Shown in pieces: positions 25,394-34,423 of a stretch of DNA of 56,236 bases. Source of the stretch: Bordetella parapertussis (GTDB lineage: Bacteria; Bacteroidota; Bacteroidia; Chitinophagales; Chitinophagaceae); assembly GCA_943331005.2 (NCBI GenBank), contig CALQJX020000025.1, positions 1-56,236 on the forward strand, in the 5' to 3' direction. A model generated the notes under the pieces. That model had not been told where the DNA came from. It ran no database searches and saw nothing but the letters and a program-made list of their open reading frames with translations. The translations under genes and the position numbers were made by a program. Position 1 is the stretch's first letter. The number at the start of each line of letters is the position of its first letter.

Positions 25394-26437
25394 TTAATAG
25401 ATTTTAGGACAAGACCAGTTGTAGTTAGGATTGTGCTCACGCTTATTGATACGACCAAAGTAGATCAGAGACAACTCATAAGCACCTACACTTCTTGTAG
25501 CAGGAGCGAAGCTGGATATGTTCACATCATAGCTGATACCTAAACGCATTTTAGACCACTCAATACCTACATAAGGAGAAACCGCATCGAGGTAGCGATA
25601 CCAGCCACCCAGATAGAATATTGTATTTTTCTGATACTCTTCGTCATGACCAGGATTCAGGATAAAACCTACAGCAGCACCAAAAACAAACTCCTGTGCA
25701 CCTGCCTGCGACTGATAAAGTGCGCTTGCATAAAGTACAGTATTAGGATTCATATCAAAAGAACCGCCCATGTAGCCTGTGTGACGAGAGTGGATCTTGC
25801 TCGAATCTGAATTCAGGAAAGTTTCTACAGGACGAGTAAGGTGATAATTAGAATAACCCAGATAGAAAGTAGCATGATCGGTGATGCGGCCGGAATACAT
25901 TACACCCAAATTGAAGTCGGGATAAGTAAGATCCGCATTATTGAAAACTTCCTTTGTAGGATTGGCAAGCGTACCGTTGGCAGCATTGTACATATCTTCA
26001 AAAGTCAGCTTGGCAAAATTGAGGTTTTTCTGAACCAGCATACCCTGCAGACCAAAAGAAAGATGCTGCAACCTGTCGCGACCAAACGCTTTATGATAAC
26101 TCGCAGACAAACCAACTGTAGTGTTGGTAAGACCACCTGAACCAGATTTGTCATATAAACCCAGAACACCCACACCCAACGCGTCACCTTCAGGCAATTT
26201 GCCTTTCAGGGTAGCTACATCCAGCGAAAAAGTACCTGTTACATATGGATTTGGAGACACAGAAGCCCACTGAGAACGGTAGTTGCCCGAAAAACGAATG
26301 TCATCGGTAACCAAACCCGTCATAGCCGGATTCAATGTCAATGGCGATGTGAAATACTGGGTAAAGTGTATATCCTGGGCCTTCACACCTCCTGACACCA
26401 ACATAGCAACACCAACCCCAAGTAATAATTTCTTCAT
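25394..26437 (-). CDS. Type IX secretion system membrane protein, PorP/SprF family
   Basis: The 347-residue protein has a signal peptide (MKKLLLGVGVAMLVSGGVKA) and the family opening 'QDIHFTQYFTSPLTLNPAMTGL..DDIRFSGNYRSQWASV'. It continues with 'VGVLGLYDKSGSGGLTNTTVGLSASYHKAF', 'LSFGLQGMLVQKNLNF', 'YPDFNLGVMYSGRI..HATFYLGYSNYHLTRP' and 'YLGGWYRYLDAVSPYVGIEWSKMRLGISYDVNISS'. These are PorP/SprF hallmarks: an outer-membrane barrel of the T9SS and gliding machinery that acts with specific cargo. T9SS cargo proteins are encoded elsewhere in this window. It is a single gene with a terminator. Confidence 0.92.
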   Translation of the reverse strand: MKKLLLGVGVAMLVSGGVKAQDIHFTQYFTSPLTLNPAMTGLVTDDIRFSGNYRSQWASVSPNPYVTGTFSLDVATLKGKLPEGDALGVGVLGLYDKSGSGGLTNTTVGLSASYHKAFGRDRLQHLSFGLQGMLVQKNLNFAKLTFEDMYNAANGTLANPTKEVFNNADLTYPDFNLGVMYSGRITDHATFYLGYSNYHLTRPVETFLNSDSSKIHSRHTGYMGGSFDMNPNTVLYASALYQSQAGAQEFVFGAAVGFILNPGHDEEYQKNTIFYLGGWYRYLDAVSPYVGIEWSKMRLGISYDVNISSFAPATRSVGAYELSLIYFGRINKREHNPNYNWSCPKIY

Positions 26438-26809
26438 CTTTATAGTCTTTTATAAAATCAATACAAAAAATTATGACAGCAAATTAAGCCAATATTTCCT
26501 ACTGTACAAGACATTGGCAAATATTATTTTAGTTGGGTTAATATTCATTTAGGTAAAAATAAAAAAATACTTAATGCCAACCTCACAAAAGTAATAGCCC
26601 GAAAATGATAATTATTAAGATTTTATCAACAAATCATACATAGTTCTTCACAATTCACCCCTGCAATTGCTTCCACGCAATTATTACAAAGTCTTCAGTA
26701 AACATGCTATAAAATAATTTTAAACATAATATCTATGTGCACCATCCATGCCTGCTGCCATATTTTCACTTTTGTCTTGCTAATATGTACCTACTTTTGC
26801 CGGTAGCGT
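26438..26809. other. AT-rich divergent intergenic region, 372 bp
   Basis: This stretch lies between the divergent PorP/SprF gene and murF-alr. It carries the murF-alr promoter near its right end and presumably the PorP/SprF promoter near its left. The rest is AT-rich without recognisable ORF, RNA or repeat. Confidence 0.5.
26771..26799 (+). promoter_or_regulatory. Promoter of murF-alr (-33 and -7 boxes)
   Basis: TTTG (26771-26774) and TACTTTTG (26792-26799) are 17 bp apart and match the Bacteroidota -33/-7 pair. The -7 box ends 10 bp before the ATG at 26810, so the leader would be only a few nucleotides. Confidence 0.55.
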
Positions 26810-29317
26810 ATGCACACAATAGCTGAATTGCAGAAATGGACAAACGGAGAACTGCTTTCCGAATGGGATAACAATACCCCTATCTCCGAACTTTCTATAG
26901 ATAGCAGAGCCATAGACCATCCCGAAAAGGCACTTTTCATTGCACTGAAAACCCCGGTACGTGATGGGCACGATTTCATAAAAGACGCATACGCCGCAGG
27001 AGTTCGCAATTTTCTGGTTGCACAGAGCATAGACACAACCGGCCTTAGCAAAAGCAATATTATATATGTCAAGGACACCCTTGGTGCGCTGCAACAAATA
27101 GCTGCTGCTCACAGAAAACAATTCAACATAGCGGTAATAGGCATTACCGGCAGCAATGGCAAAACGGTAGTAAAGGAATGGCTGGGTCAGCTGCTCAGCG
27201 AATCTTTTGATCTGGTGCGCAGCCCCAAAAGCTACAATTCGCAGCTGGGTGTGCCGCTTTCGGTATGGCTTATGCAGCCGCACAACCAGCTGGCAGTATT
27301 CGAAGCAGGCATATCTCAGGCTGGCGAAATGGAAAAACTGGAAAAGATCATCCAGCCCACCATCGGCATTTTCACTACTATTGGCGAGGCGCACAGCGAG
27401 GGCTTCATGAACATCAGGCAGAAACTGAATGAGAAACTATTCCTCTTTCGCCGCGTAAAACAACTGATATACTGCCTGGATCACAACCAACTTCACGAGG
27501 GCATCAGTCAATACATGCACCAGGTGCATGGTGCCACCAATAATGGCGAACAACAACTTTTTACCTGGTCGCGCAAGCAGGATGCCACCCTGCGTATAAC
27601 AAATACCACAGCAGCTAATGGAAAAACAACTATAACTGGTATTTACACAGGCAATGAAAGCAGTATTACCATTCCGTTTACCGACGACGCCTCTATAGAA
27701 AATGCCATTCACTGCTGGTGCACCATGCTTTTGCTGGGCATAGACACAAATACCATAAACAACAGAATGGAACAGTTGCAGCAAGTGTCTATGCGCCTCG
27801 AAATGCGCCATGGCATTAACGACTGTACTGTTATCAATGACTCTTACAACTCAGATCTTACTTCTCTGCAACTGGCACTCAACTTTCTGGATCAGCAAAA
27901 ACAACATGGTCACCATACGGTTATCATGTCCGACATTTTGCAGCCCGGCAAGCACGATATGGACCTGTACGAAGAAGTAGCCACCTACATCAGTCGCAGA
28001 CACATACAGCGATTCATAGGAATTGGCCCGGCTCTTTATAAGAACAAAGCCGTCTTCAGAAAACACAAAAAACTGCGCAGTATATTCTTCCGCTCCACAG
28101 AACATTTTCTGAAGAACTTCCACCTGCTCACATTCGAAAAGGAAGCAATTCTGCTGAAAGGTGCTCGCGTCTTCGCTTTCGAAAAAATAGGCGTGTTACT
28201 GGAACAGAAAGTACACCAGACTGTGCTTACAATAGATCTCTCTGCGCTCAAACACAATCTGGATTGCTTCAGAGCATTGCTGCAACCCGGGGTCAAGACC
28301 ATGGCAATGGTAAAAGCATTTGCCTATGGTAGCGGCAGCTACGAAATAGCCAATCTGCTGCAATACTCCGGCGTAGACTATCTGGCAGTAGCATATACAG
28401 ACGAAGGAGTTGGACTGCGCAAAGCAGGCATAAGACTACCTATCATGGTAATGAGCCCGGATGTATCCTCCTTCGATAGGATGATTGCCTGGAAACTGGA
28501 GCCTGAGATCTATAACTTCCGATCGCTGGAGGCCATAACAACCATTGCTGCTACACTACAGGTTACAGATTACCCGGTTCATATAAAGCTGGATACTGGT
28601 ATGCACCGACTGGGCTTTGGTGCAGCAGATATAGATGCACTTGCCGCCCGACTGAAAGTATCGAAAGAAATAAAGGTGGCCAGTATATTCACTCATCTGG
28701 TAGCCAGCGACGACCCTGCCGAAGATACTTTCACAGCAGATCAGGCACAGCTGTTCGATACAATGAGCAGTAAAATACTGAATGTACTGCCCTACAAACC
28801 ACTAATGCACATCTCCAACTCTTCCGGTATATCTCGCCATGGCAAGCTGCAATACAGCATGGTGCGCCTGGGTGTAGGTCTGTATGGTATAGATAGTTCA
28901 GAAAGGTTGCGCAATAAACTGAGACAGATCAGTACGCTACGCACCAGCATAGCACAGGTACGCGACATACCAGCCGGTGATAGCATAGGCTATGGCCACC
29001 ACAACAGTACAGACCGGAATATGCGCATTGCGGTAATATGCATTGGCTATGCCGATGGATATCCGCGATCGCTGGGCAACGGCAAGGCGCATGTGCTCAT
29101 CAATGGCCGGCATGCACCTACTGTTGGCTCCATATGCATGGATATGTGTATGGTAGACATAACCAATATACAAGGCGTAAGAGAAGGTGATGACGCCTTG
29201 GTGTTTGGCCCCGAACTACCGGTAAGCAATCTGGCAACGTGGGCAGGCACAATATCTTACGAGATCATGGCCGGGATCTCTCAGAGAGTAAAAAGGGTAT
29301 ACATCAACGGAGAATAG
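26810..29317 (+). CDS. Bifunctional MurF ligase / alanine racemase
   Basis: The 835-residue fusion combines two cell-wall enzymes. Residues 1 to about 455 are UDP-N-acetylmuramoyl-tripeptide:D-Ala-D-Ala ligase (MurF), with the ATP loop 'GITGSNGKTVVKEW' (114-119) and 'INDSYNSDLTSLQLAL' of the central domain. Residues from about 460 are a PLP-dependent alanine racemase that supplies D-Ala: PLP Lys502 in 'MAMVKAFAYGSGSYE', 'HIKLDTGMHRLGF', 'HISNSSGI...YSMVRLGVGLYG', and the second catalytic Tyr728 in 'SIGYGHHN'. In stand-alone Alr the usual motif is 'VKADAYGHG', so the 'KAFAYGSG' form is the fused-family variant. The fusion is known in Bacteroidota and couples D-Ala supply to ligation. Confidence 0.96.
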   Translation: MHTIAELQKWTNGELLSEWDNNTPISELSIDSRAIDHPEKALFIALKTPVRDGHDFIKDAYAAGVRNFLVAQSIDTTGLSKSNIIYVKDTLGALQQIAAAHRKQFNIAVIGITGSNGKTVVKEWLGQLLSESFDLVRSPKSYNSQLGVPLSVWLMQPHNQLAVFEAGISQAGEMEKLEKIIQPTIGIFTTIGEAHSEGFMNIRQKLNEKLFLFRRVKQLIYCLDHNQLHEGISQYMHQVHGATNNGEQQLFTWSRKQDATLRITNTTAANGKTTITGIYTGNESSITIPFTDDASIENAIHCWCTMLLLGIDTNTINNRMEQLQQVSMRLEMRHGINDCTVINDSYNSDLTSLQLALNFLDQQKQHGHHTVIMSDILQPGKHDMDLYEEVATYISRRHIQRFIGIGPALYKNKAVFRKHKKLRSIFFRSTEHFLKNFHLLTFEKEAILLKGARVFAFEKIGVLLEQKVHQTVLTIDLSALKHNLDCFRALLQPGVKTMAMVKAFAYGSGSYEIANLLQYSGVDYLAVAYTDEGVGLRKAGIRLPIMVMSPDVSSFDRMIAWKLEPEIYNFRSLEAITTIAATLQVTDYPVHIKLDTGMHRLGFGAADIDALAARLKVSKEIKVASIFTHLVASDDPAEDTFTADQAQLFDTMSSKILNVLPYKPLMHISNSSGISRHGKLQYSMVRLGVGLYGIDSSERLRNKLRQISTLRTSIAQVRDIPAGDSIGYGHHNSTDRNMRIAVICIGYADGYPRSLGNGKAHVLINGRHAPTVGSICMDMCMVDITNIQGVREGDDALVFGPELPVSNLATWAGTISYEIMAGISQRVKRVYINGE

Positions 29318-29346
29318 CGCATGGTGTTTGTATATAGGTGCAATTG

Positions 29347-30252
29347 CTACTCAACAATGCGCACCAGAACATCATGTATAAATACCAGTTTGCGGGAACG
29401 GGAATAGCTCCATGTTTCCTCTACCCTGCGTAGGGTTGTGTTCTTTTGTGTGCGCAAAGGCTTCCCCCAAGATCGTTCACACATTTCCTTATCCCATCCT
29501 ATTGCTACCCTGCCCTGGCTGATCAGGCCTGCATCCTCTGCTCCATATTTCTTTACGAGATCTCGCTGCTGCACGGGTCTGTGTCTTACAACAGGCACAG
29601 GCTTTTTCTCTATATGCGCCAGATAATCAGCTTCCATAACTGCATACAGGGAATCATTATATCTTTTATCTCTTGCCTGCGCTATTCTGGAAACCTTTCT
29701 GTAGGCCTCGTACTGCGACTTTGTAGATCCTCTATACGGTTCGTATTTCGATGCGAGTACTGAGTCGAAAGGGGTTATGACATTACTGTCTTCTCGCATC
29801 AATATATCCAGCTCAAAATTCACAGCTTTTAGTTTTGCGGCATATTCTTCGTCAGGGAGCGGTTTACTGTATTTATAATAAAACCTGTATTCCGCCTCCA
29901 GATAACTTGTATCAAACCCGGTTTGCTTTTCAGCAATTCGGCCAAACATATTTCTATCATCAGAGGAAATGCCAATAGTTTTATTGTACTTGAGTACATC
30001 ACGGTAGCTATCAAATTGCTGTTGTAATCTGAAGACATAATAGGCTACTATCAGATCCGGATCAGCATTGTTTTCAAAACTCAGCAGATCTCCCGGCTCA
30101 TATCGCTGTATCAGCACCATATCACCGTTGTACCGCAAGGTATCAAGCCTGAATTTCATATCGTCAAGACGTGGTGAGCGTGCCCATTTCCACCACTGCC
30201 CGTTACATACGGACGAAAGAAGCATTGCCAGTACAAAAACAAGGCGGGTCAT
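29347..30252 (-). CDS. Exported protein with a BamE/SmpA-like C-terminal segment
   Basis: The 301-residue protein has a signal peptide (MTRLVFVLAMLLSSVCNGQ), then a helical, charged middle ('YEPYRGSTKSQYEAYRKVSRIAQARDKRYNDSLYAVMEADYLAHIEKK'). The last 60 residues ('GRVAIGWDKEMCERSWGKPLRTQKNTTLRRVEETWSYSRSRKLVFIHDVLVRIVE') follow the pattern 'G.....V...WG.P.......G..E.W.Y.....L.F..G.L..I' of BamE/SmpA-like small domains. The similarity is in spacing and key residues (W-G-P, E-x-W-x-Y), not a proven match. It converges with murF-alr (29 bp). Function unknown. Confidence 0.65.
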   Translation of the reverse strand: MTRLVFVLAMLLSSVCNGQWWKWARSPRLDDMKFRLDTLRYNGDMVLIQRYEPGDLLSFENNADPDLIVAYYVFRLQQQFDSYRDVLKYNKTIGISSDDRNMFGRIAEKQTGFDTSYLEAEYRFYYKYSKPLPDEEYAAKLKAVNFELDILMREDSNVITPFDSVLASKYEPYRGSTKSQYEAYRKVSRIAQARDKRYNDSLYAVMEADYLAHIEKKPVPVVRHRPVQQRDLVKKYGAEDAGLISQGRVAIGWDKEMCERSWGKPLRTQKNTTLRRVEETWSYSRSRKLVFIHDVLVRIVE

Positions 30253-30318
30253 GGAGATAGCTTTCCATAAAAGTATAAAAATATCGTTTCCAATCAGCTA
30301 CACAACTTTTATAACACA

Positions 30319-30344
30319 ACAGGCCCGGCTATTGCCGGACCTGC
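30319..30344 (-). terminator. Probable terminator hairpin
   Basis: On the minus strand CAGGTCCGGC pairs with GCCGGGCCTG (one G-U), a 10-bp stem between the end of the CxxCH lipoprotein gene and the start of the next minus-strand gene. The following bases are T/A-rich rather than a pure T-run. Confidence 0.45.
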
Positions 30345-30384
30345 TGCAGAATAATACAAACTGACCTGTCAGCTGACAAACTAC

Positions 30385-32166
30385 CTATTTTTTCAAACTC
30401 TTCGGTGCAGTAGCGAGCTTTATCGGTATGATATTGGAGAATATATGACTCAACGAATCCGGCTTCAGGCTGTTGTTGTTAGAGTGGCAGGTGAAGCACG
30501 ACTGACTCGGCGACTGGAAGAAGGTCTCCATAGTGCTGTTGGCACAAACATTAGTACCTATAGCCACTCCGTTCTCTGTCTGGTAGCCATAACTACTGCC
30601 ATTAGGCGCAGCACCACCAAATGTCCAGGTAGCACCTATCAGCTGGTAATTCTTACGCACATCATTACCCTTCAGCATATTGTACACCTGATTGTTGATA
30701 GAGATTATTTCACTATTTGATGCTGCAGAGCTTTTATCTTCTCCATTGGTAGCAGAATCCATGGCACTACCCCATGGCATTGTTCTGAGTATGTTGCTCG
30801 GGGTAAGCGCATCTGTTGCACCATAAATTGTATCGCCGCCTACATTACTCCAATGCTGATGCGAGAAGTTGAAATTGGTATAAGAGGCATCAGCACTCAG
30901 CACCCAGTTCTTACCGGTATCCTGTGGCACGGTCTTCACATTACGCTTCGTATCCAGATACTGATAGGCCGCATTAGGCGCATTATCCTGATGCTCAAAA
31001 GTAGCCCATACCATTTCAGGATGATGAGCCACACTACCCACCACATGTGCACCCAGCAATGCCAGTTTAGCCAGTCGGCTGCCACTCAGCACCCAGGCTT
31101 GTCCCTGCACTTTTTTGTATACCGGCACTATGGCATAGGTATAAATATAACTTTCCGGATTAGGCAGATCTATGGCTTCCACCCACGATGTTTTGAGCTC
31201 CATTGCCGATGCATTAGAATCGGGCAGAGTTGCCCCGAAGCTCCTTGCATAGTTACACACAGCACTCTGGCCGGCCGTTGTAGTAGGGAAAGAATCCCTG
31301 CTCAGCGCACCATTCACAGCACCCGACTGATAATAAGCATACACATCATTCACAAACAGAATGTAGTATACAACAGAACCGTTCTTAGCTACCAGCACAT
31401 CCTGTGTAGCCTGTCCTGTTTCTGTTTCTATAAGATTACCAAACATATCCAGCGATATGCTCCCTCCTGTAGTTGTAGCAAAGGAGTGTAGTATACGTTC
31501 TTTGTGATGGGTATGGGTGATCATAGCCGTTGGCTTTTCTATAGGCTGGTTCTTACCATCAAAGAAGGTATAAGTACCATCGCTGCCCTTCTCTACATGG
31601 TGCACCGGCACTACCTTGTTGCCTGCATTTTTCACACTTACCATGCCATTGGCAGTACCCGGTGTTTCCACCTCATACATTTTGTTGTCTTTGCCAAAAA
31701 CCACAGGCAATCTGTTAGGACCCGATTTTTTCATCTGAGGTACCGCCCGCAGCGTATCGCCTGCCAGATTTTGCACCAGTACCCTGTTCTGGCTGCCGTT
31801 GTTGGTAGTATCCGGTTGTACCGTATAAAATACCGGCGACTCCATAACCGTATTACCAGCAACATATTTGCCGGATGTAACAGGAGATGTAACCCAAAGG
31901 AACATCTGCTCTGCCCAACGGTAGAAGTTGCAATTAGTATCGGATACAAATCCTACACTGTTCGCAGGTGTCACTATTCCGTTCTCTGTTACAGAATCGC
32001 CAACAAACCAATTTGAAAAATCACTGGAATCAAGCACACAAGAAATGCAAACATCCTGCGGCAATCTATTACTGAGTGCTTCTGTCTTTTCGGGTTTGCA
32101 ACCCCAGAAAGCAGTGGTGCCTGCCAGCAAGGCAAGCGACGTAACGTACTTTTTTGTCTTGTTCAT
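30385..32166 (-). CDS. Lipoprotein with C-terminal cytochrome c-type CxxCH motif
   Basis: The 593-residue protein has a lipoprotein-type signal (MNKTKKYVTSLALLAGTTAFWGC, lipobox FWGC). A second Cys pair (C-I-S-C) lies soon after. Near the C-terminus 'SPSQSCFTCHSNN' (Cys557, Cys560, His561) is a standard covalent heme c motif. The 'TMETFFQSPSQSCFTCHSN' context recalls a family of secreted cytochrome-like proteins whose large N-terminal region has no known function. That region has 'CNYARSFGA', 'MVWATFEHQDNAPNAAYQYLD' and 'WTFGGAAPNG'. A role as a periplasmic or surface electron carrier or heme enzyme is inferred; only one heme site is visible and no second axial Met is certain. Confidence 0.72.
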   Translation of the reverse strand: MNKTKKYVTSLALLAGTTAFWGCKPEKTEALSNRLPQDVCISCVLDSSDFSNWFVGDSVTENGIVTPANSVGFVSDTNCNFYRWAEQMFLWVTSPVTSGKYVAGNTVMESPVFYTVQPDTTNNGSQNRVLVQNLAGDTLRAVPQMKKSGPNRLPVVFGKDNKMYEVETPGTANGMVSVKNAGNKVVPVHHVEKGSDGTYTFFDGKNQPIEKPTAMITHTHHKERILHSFATTTGGSISLDMFGNLIETETGQATQDVLVAKNGSVVYYILFVNDVYAYYQSGAVNGALSRDSFPTTTAGQSAVCNYARSFGATLPDSNASAMELKTSWVEAIDLPNPESYIYTYAIVPVYKKVQGQAWVLSGSRLAKLALLGAHVVGSVAHHPEMVWATFEHQDNAPNAAYQYLDTKRNVKTVPQDTGKNWVLSADASYTNFNFSHQHWSNVGGDTIYGATDALTPSNILRTMPWGSAMDSATNGEDKSSAASNSEIISINNQVYNMLKGNDVRKNYQLIGATWTFGGAAPNGSSYGYQTENGVAIGTNVCANSTMETFFQSPSQSCFTCHSNNNSLKPDSLSHIFSNIIPIKLATAPKSLKK

Positions 32167-32327
32167 GAGTGGTGTTTTTGGTGGTGAGAGATGTTATTTA
32201 GTACTTTTTAGAAATACCCACCACAAAAACACATATTTATTCTGGTTAAAAACAGGGTATTTTCCACCGTTTTTAGTTTCCCGAACAATTATTTTTTAGC
32301 TATCCGCCCGGCAACTCTATCACAAGT

Positions 32328-33245
32328 CTATTCGGCAACTTCAGGCAATGTTTCCTTTTTAGCCCCTCCGAAACTCACCATATATACTCCGCCAAAGATC
32401 AGGATGGTAGCTATCATTTTCACCAGCGTCATTTGTTCTCCTGCAAAAAGTATGGAGATAATGGCTGCAAAAATGGGCTGTATATAGATGTAGGCACCGG
32501 CCACAGATGGGCTCAGCACATGCAGCCCGTATATATTCCACAGATAAGTGAAGAAGGTAACACAGATCACTATAAAGGCAACACACAGAAAATCAACAGG
32601 ACCAAAGGCCGACCAGTTTACTACTGCAAACTGCGGCCCGCCAAATGGCAGCACCATCAGGAAACCAAAGAAAAACACCCAGCGTATCACTATAATAGGC
32701 CTGTATCTGCTCATGAGCGGCTTTATCATTACCAGGTATATGGCATAAGAAGTAGCATTGAGAAACACGAACAGATCGCCCAGAGCCGAGTTGCCGGTAA
32801 GTGTCAGCTCCTTACCGGCACTCATCAGCAATACTGCACCACTGATACCACATAGCAAGCCGGCTATCTTACCTGGCCCGGGCTTATCGCGCAGCATAAA
32901 GATGGCTATGATTGTAATGAGCAGCGGTGTACTCATCATTATGAGTGCAGCATGTATAGGAAAGGTGAGACTAAGCCCCGTGAAAAAAAGCATCTGGTTG
33001 AGTGCCACCCCGAACAAACCACCCAGTATCAGCCGCAGCCAGTCGCCACGCTGTATCTTGGTTCTGAACTGACTACCTATGAAATAACTGAGCCAGAACA
33101 GGCACATCACCACCCCTACCCTTATAAGTATAAAACCTAGTGGCTGAATGAGCCGTGGCATTACCATTTTGGCCACCGTAAAACCGGCACCATAAAACAT
33201 ATTGGCACCCAGCAACGCCATATGTGCTTTTACTTTATTACTCAC
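32328..33245 (-). CDS. EamA/DMT superfamily transporter
   Basis: The 305-residue inner-membrane protein has the ten-helix, two-repeat EamA layout. Its N-terminus 'KAHMALLGANMFYGAGFTVAKMVMPRLIQPLGFILIRVGVVMCLFW' is the first EamA half; the second begins about residue 152 ('LGDLFVFLNATSYAIYLVMIKPLMSRYRP'). 'FPIHAALIMMSTPLLITI' and 'PIFAAIISILFAGEQMT' are the matching conserved helix pairs. Translation probably starts at GTG 33245, since 'M-x-NKVKAH' is the common opening in relatives; ATG 33221 is an alternative. Substrate unknown (metabolite efflux is typical for the family). Confidence 0.9.
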   Translation of the reverse strand: MSNKVKAHMALLGANMFYGAGFTVAKMVMPRLIQPLGFILIRVGVVMCLFWLSYFIGSQFRTKIQRGDWLRLILGGLFGVALNQMLFFTGLSLTFPIHAALIMMSTPLLITIIAIFMLRDKPGPGKIAGLLCGISGAVLLMSAGKELTLTGNSALGDLFVFLNATSYAIYLVMIKPLMSRYRPIIVIRWVFFFGFLMVLPFGGPQFAVVNWSAFGPVDFLCVAFIVICVTFFTYLWNIYGLHVLSPSVAGAYIYIQPIFAAIISILFAGEQMTLVKMIATILIFGGVYMVSFGGAKKETLPEVAE

Positions 33246-33346
33246 AGCACAAAGATAACTGCCGGCAGGAACTATATTACTATGCCTTAACAGAGAACTA
33301 CTGTATAAATACTAACCCGATCTACAACAAATTGCCCAACCAAACC

Positions 33347-33388
33347 CAAACAATAAAGCGAAACGCAGTCGCGCTCTGCTCCCGCACT
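33347..33388 (+). repeat. 42-bp direct repeat, left copy
   Basis: This 42-bp sequence (CAAACAATAAAGCGAAACGC...) matches 34177-34218 at 38 of 42 positions, in the same orientation. Together they flank the small beta-barrel gene at 33506-34126. The right copy lies 14 bp from tRNA-Arg. Confidence 0.8.
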
Positions 33389-33505
33389 CACCTTAGAGTA
33401 CCCTACAAAAATCTACCCTGTATCCGATGCTCGGGGAACTTACATTCACTTTCATTTGCGCCCCACCGATCCATTACCTATATTCACGGCTCACAACACA
33501 CCCAA

Positions 33506-34126
33506 ATGAATCTCAAACTTCTTACCCTATTGCTCCTGTGCAGCTATTCGTCTTTCGCAAAAGATAAGGAGCAGGCTATCAACAATGGCGCCTATACCAT
33601 AAGCGCCTCCATTGGAGCCCCAAATGTGCGAAAGAACCTTTTCAATCATGGCAAATTTTCCTCACCAATAAGTTGCTCCATAGACCGACAATTGACAAAG
33701 AAATTCAGCGTTGGTCTGCAATATGCATACTGCCATAGCTACACCGATCCTGTTACTTTGGGAAATACCTATTTCGGCAATGTAAATATTCTCAAGAGCA
33801 TCTACGAACAAAACTCCCGCTATCACTCTATTAGCGCTGGGGGCGAGTACTGCTATCTGAACAAAGGCAGGTTCTGGATGGCTTGCGGTTTTTCTCTATG
33901 CCTGGAGGTGCCAAAACACGAAATACTTTCCCTTACCGACAGCAACAACGCAGACATTACTTATCTGCTGTCCCGTAAAACAACACCACACTTAAACTAC
34001 AGGCTACGCCTTGCTGATGTAAAATTCAACGCCACAAAGAATCTTGGTCTTTGTGCAGGCATTGGCGTGGGGCTAGAGGGCCTTCTTACATTTGGGGTCA
34101 TGTATAAATTCAACGGCATCAAGTGA
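33506..34126 (+). CDS. Small outer-membrane beta-barrel-like protein
   Basis: The frame is open from 33224, but the ATG at 33506 starts a signal peptide (MNLKLLTLLLLCSYSSFA); 206 residues. The mature part alternates hydrophobic and polar residues in strands with aromatic ends, for example 'AYTISASIGAPNVRKNLF', 'FSVGLQYAYCHSY', 'YHSISAGGEYCYLN', 'FWMACGFSLCLEV', ending in 'GLLTFGVMYKFNGIK', a typical barrel terminus. Six cysteines in a small barrel is unusual. The gene is isolated, and sits between two 42-bp direct repeats next to tRNA-Arg. Function unknown; it may have been gained as a small unit. Confidence 0.65.
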   Translation: MNLKLLTLLLLCSYSSFAKDKEQAINNGAYTISASIGAPNVRKNLFNHGKFSSPISCSIDRQLTKKFSVGLQYAYCHSYTDPVTLGNTYFGNVNILKSIYEQNSRYHSISAGGEYCYLNKGRFWMACGFSLCLEVPKHEILSLTDSNNADITYLLSRKTTPHLNYRLRLADVKFNATKNLGLCAGIGVGLEGLLTFGVMYKFNGIK

Positions 34127-34176
34127 GCCATTTAAAATTTATCAGACATATTAGCAGTTTATTATAGCAGAACCAC

Positions 34177-34218
34177 CAAACAAAAAAGCGAAACACAGTC
34201 GCTCTCCGCTCCCGCACT
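34177..34218 (+). repeat. 42-bp direct repeat, right copy, beside tRNA-Arg
   Basis: It matches 33347-33388 with four mismatches. It lies 14 bp from the 3' end of tRNA-Arg (transcribed leftward), so it is downstream of the tRNA. Confidence 0.8.
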
Positions 34219-34231
34219 TCGCTCTCATTTG

Positions 34232-34303
34232 TGGTCCCGCCAAGAATCGAACTTGGATCTAAAGTTTAGGAAACTTCTATTCTATCCATTGAACTACGGA
34301 ACC
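34232..34303 (-). tRNA. tRNA-Arg, anticodon CCT
   Basis: The 72-nt sequence folds into a cloverleaf: acceptor GGTTCCG/CGGGACC (one G-U), D-stem GTTC/GAAT, anticodon stem GAAGT/ACTTT with loop TTCCTAA (anticodon CCT at 34268-34270 of the plus strand, read on minus), and T-stem CCAAG/CTTGG. It decodes AGG as Arg. The discriminator base is A and no CCA is encoded, as usual in Bacteroidota, so CCA is added enzymatically. Confidence 0.95.
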
Positions 34304-34423
34304 CCTTTCTCACCCGGCAGCCTATAGAAAACTGCCAAATGAGGTGCAAAAGTATGATTATCTGTACATGTTTGCAAACAGAATTTTGAAATCTTACAAA
34401 TTCTTGCCACATGGGCCGGCTGC

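Noticed and set aside
33224..33505. N-terminal extension of the 33506-34126 protein
   Set aside because: The extra 94 residues precede a clear signal peptide, are rich in Cys, Tyr and His without pattern, and cover the left direct repeat, so translation most likely starts at 33506.
33347..34218. Integrative element or prophage remnant at tRNA-Arg
   Set aside because: No integrase, excisionase or phage gene lies between the repeats, and the repeats do not extend into the tRNA, so a full integrative element is not supported; only the direct repeats are reported.
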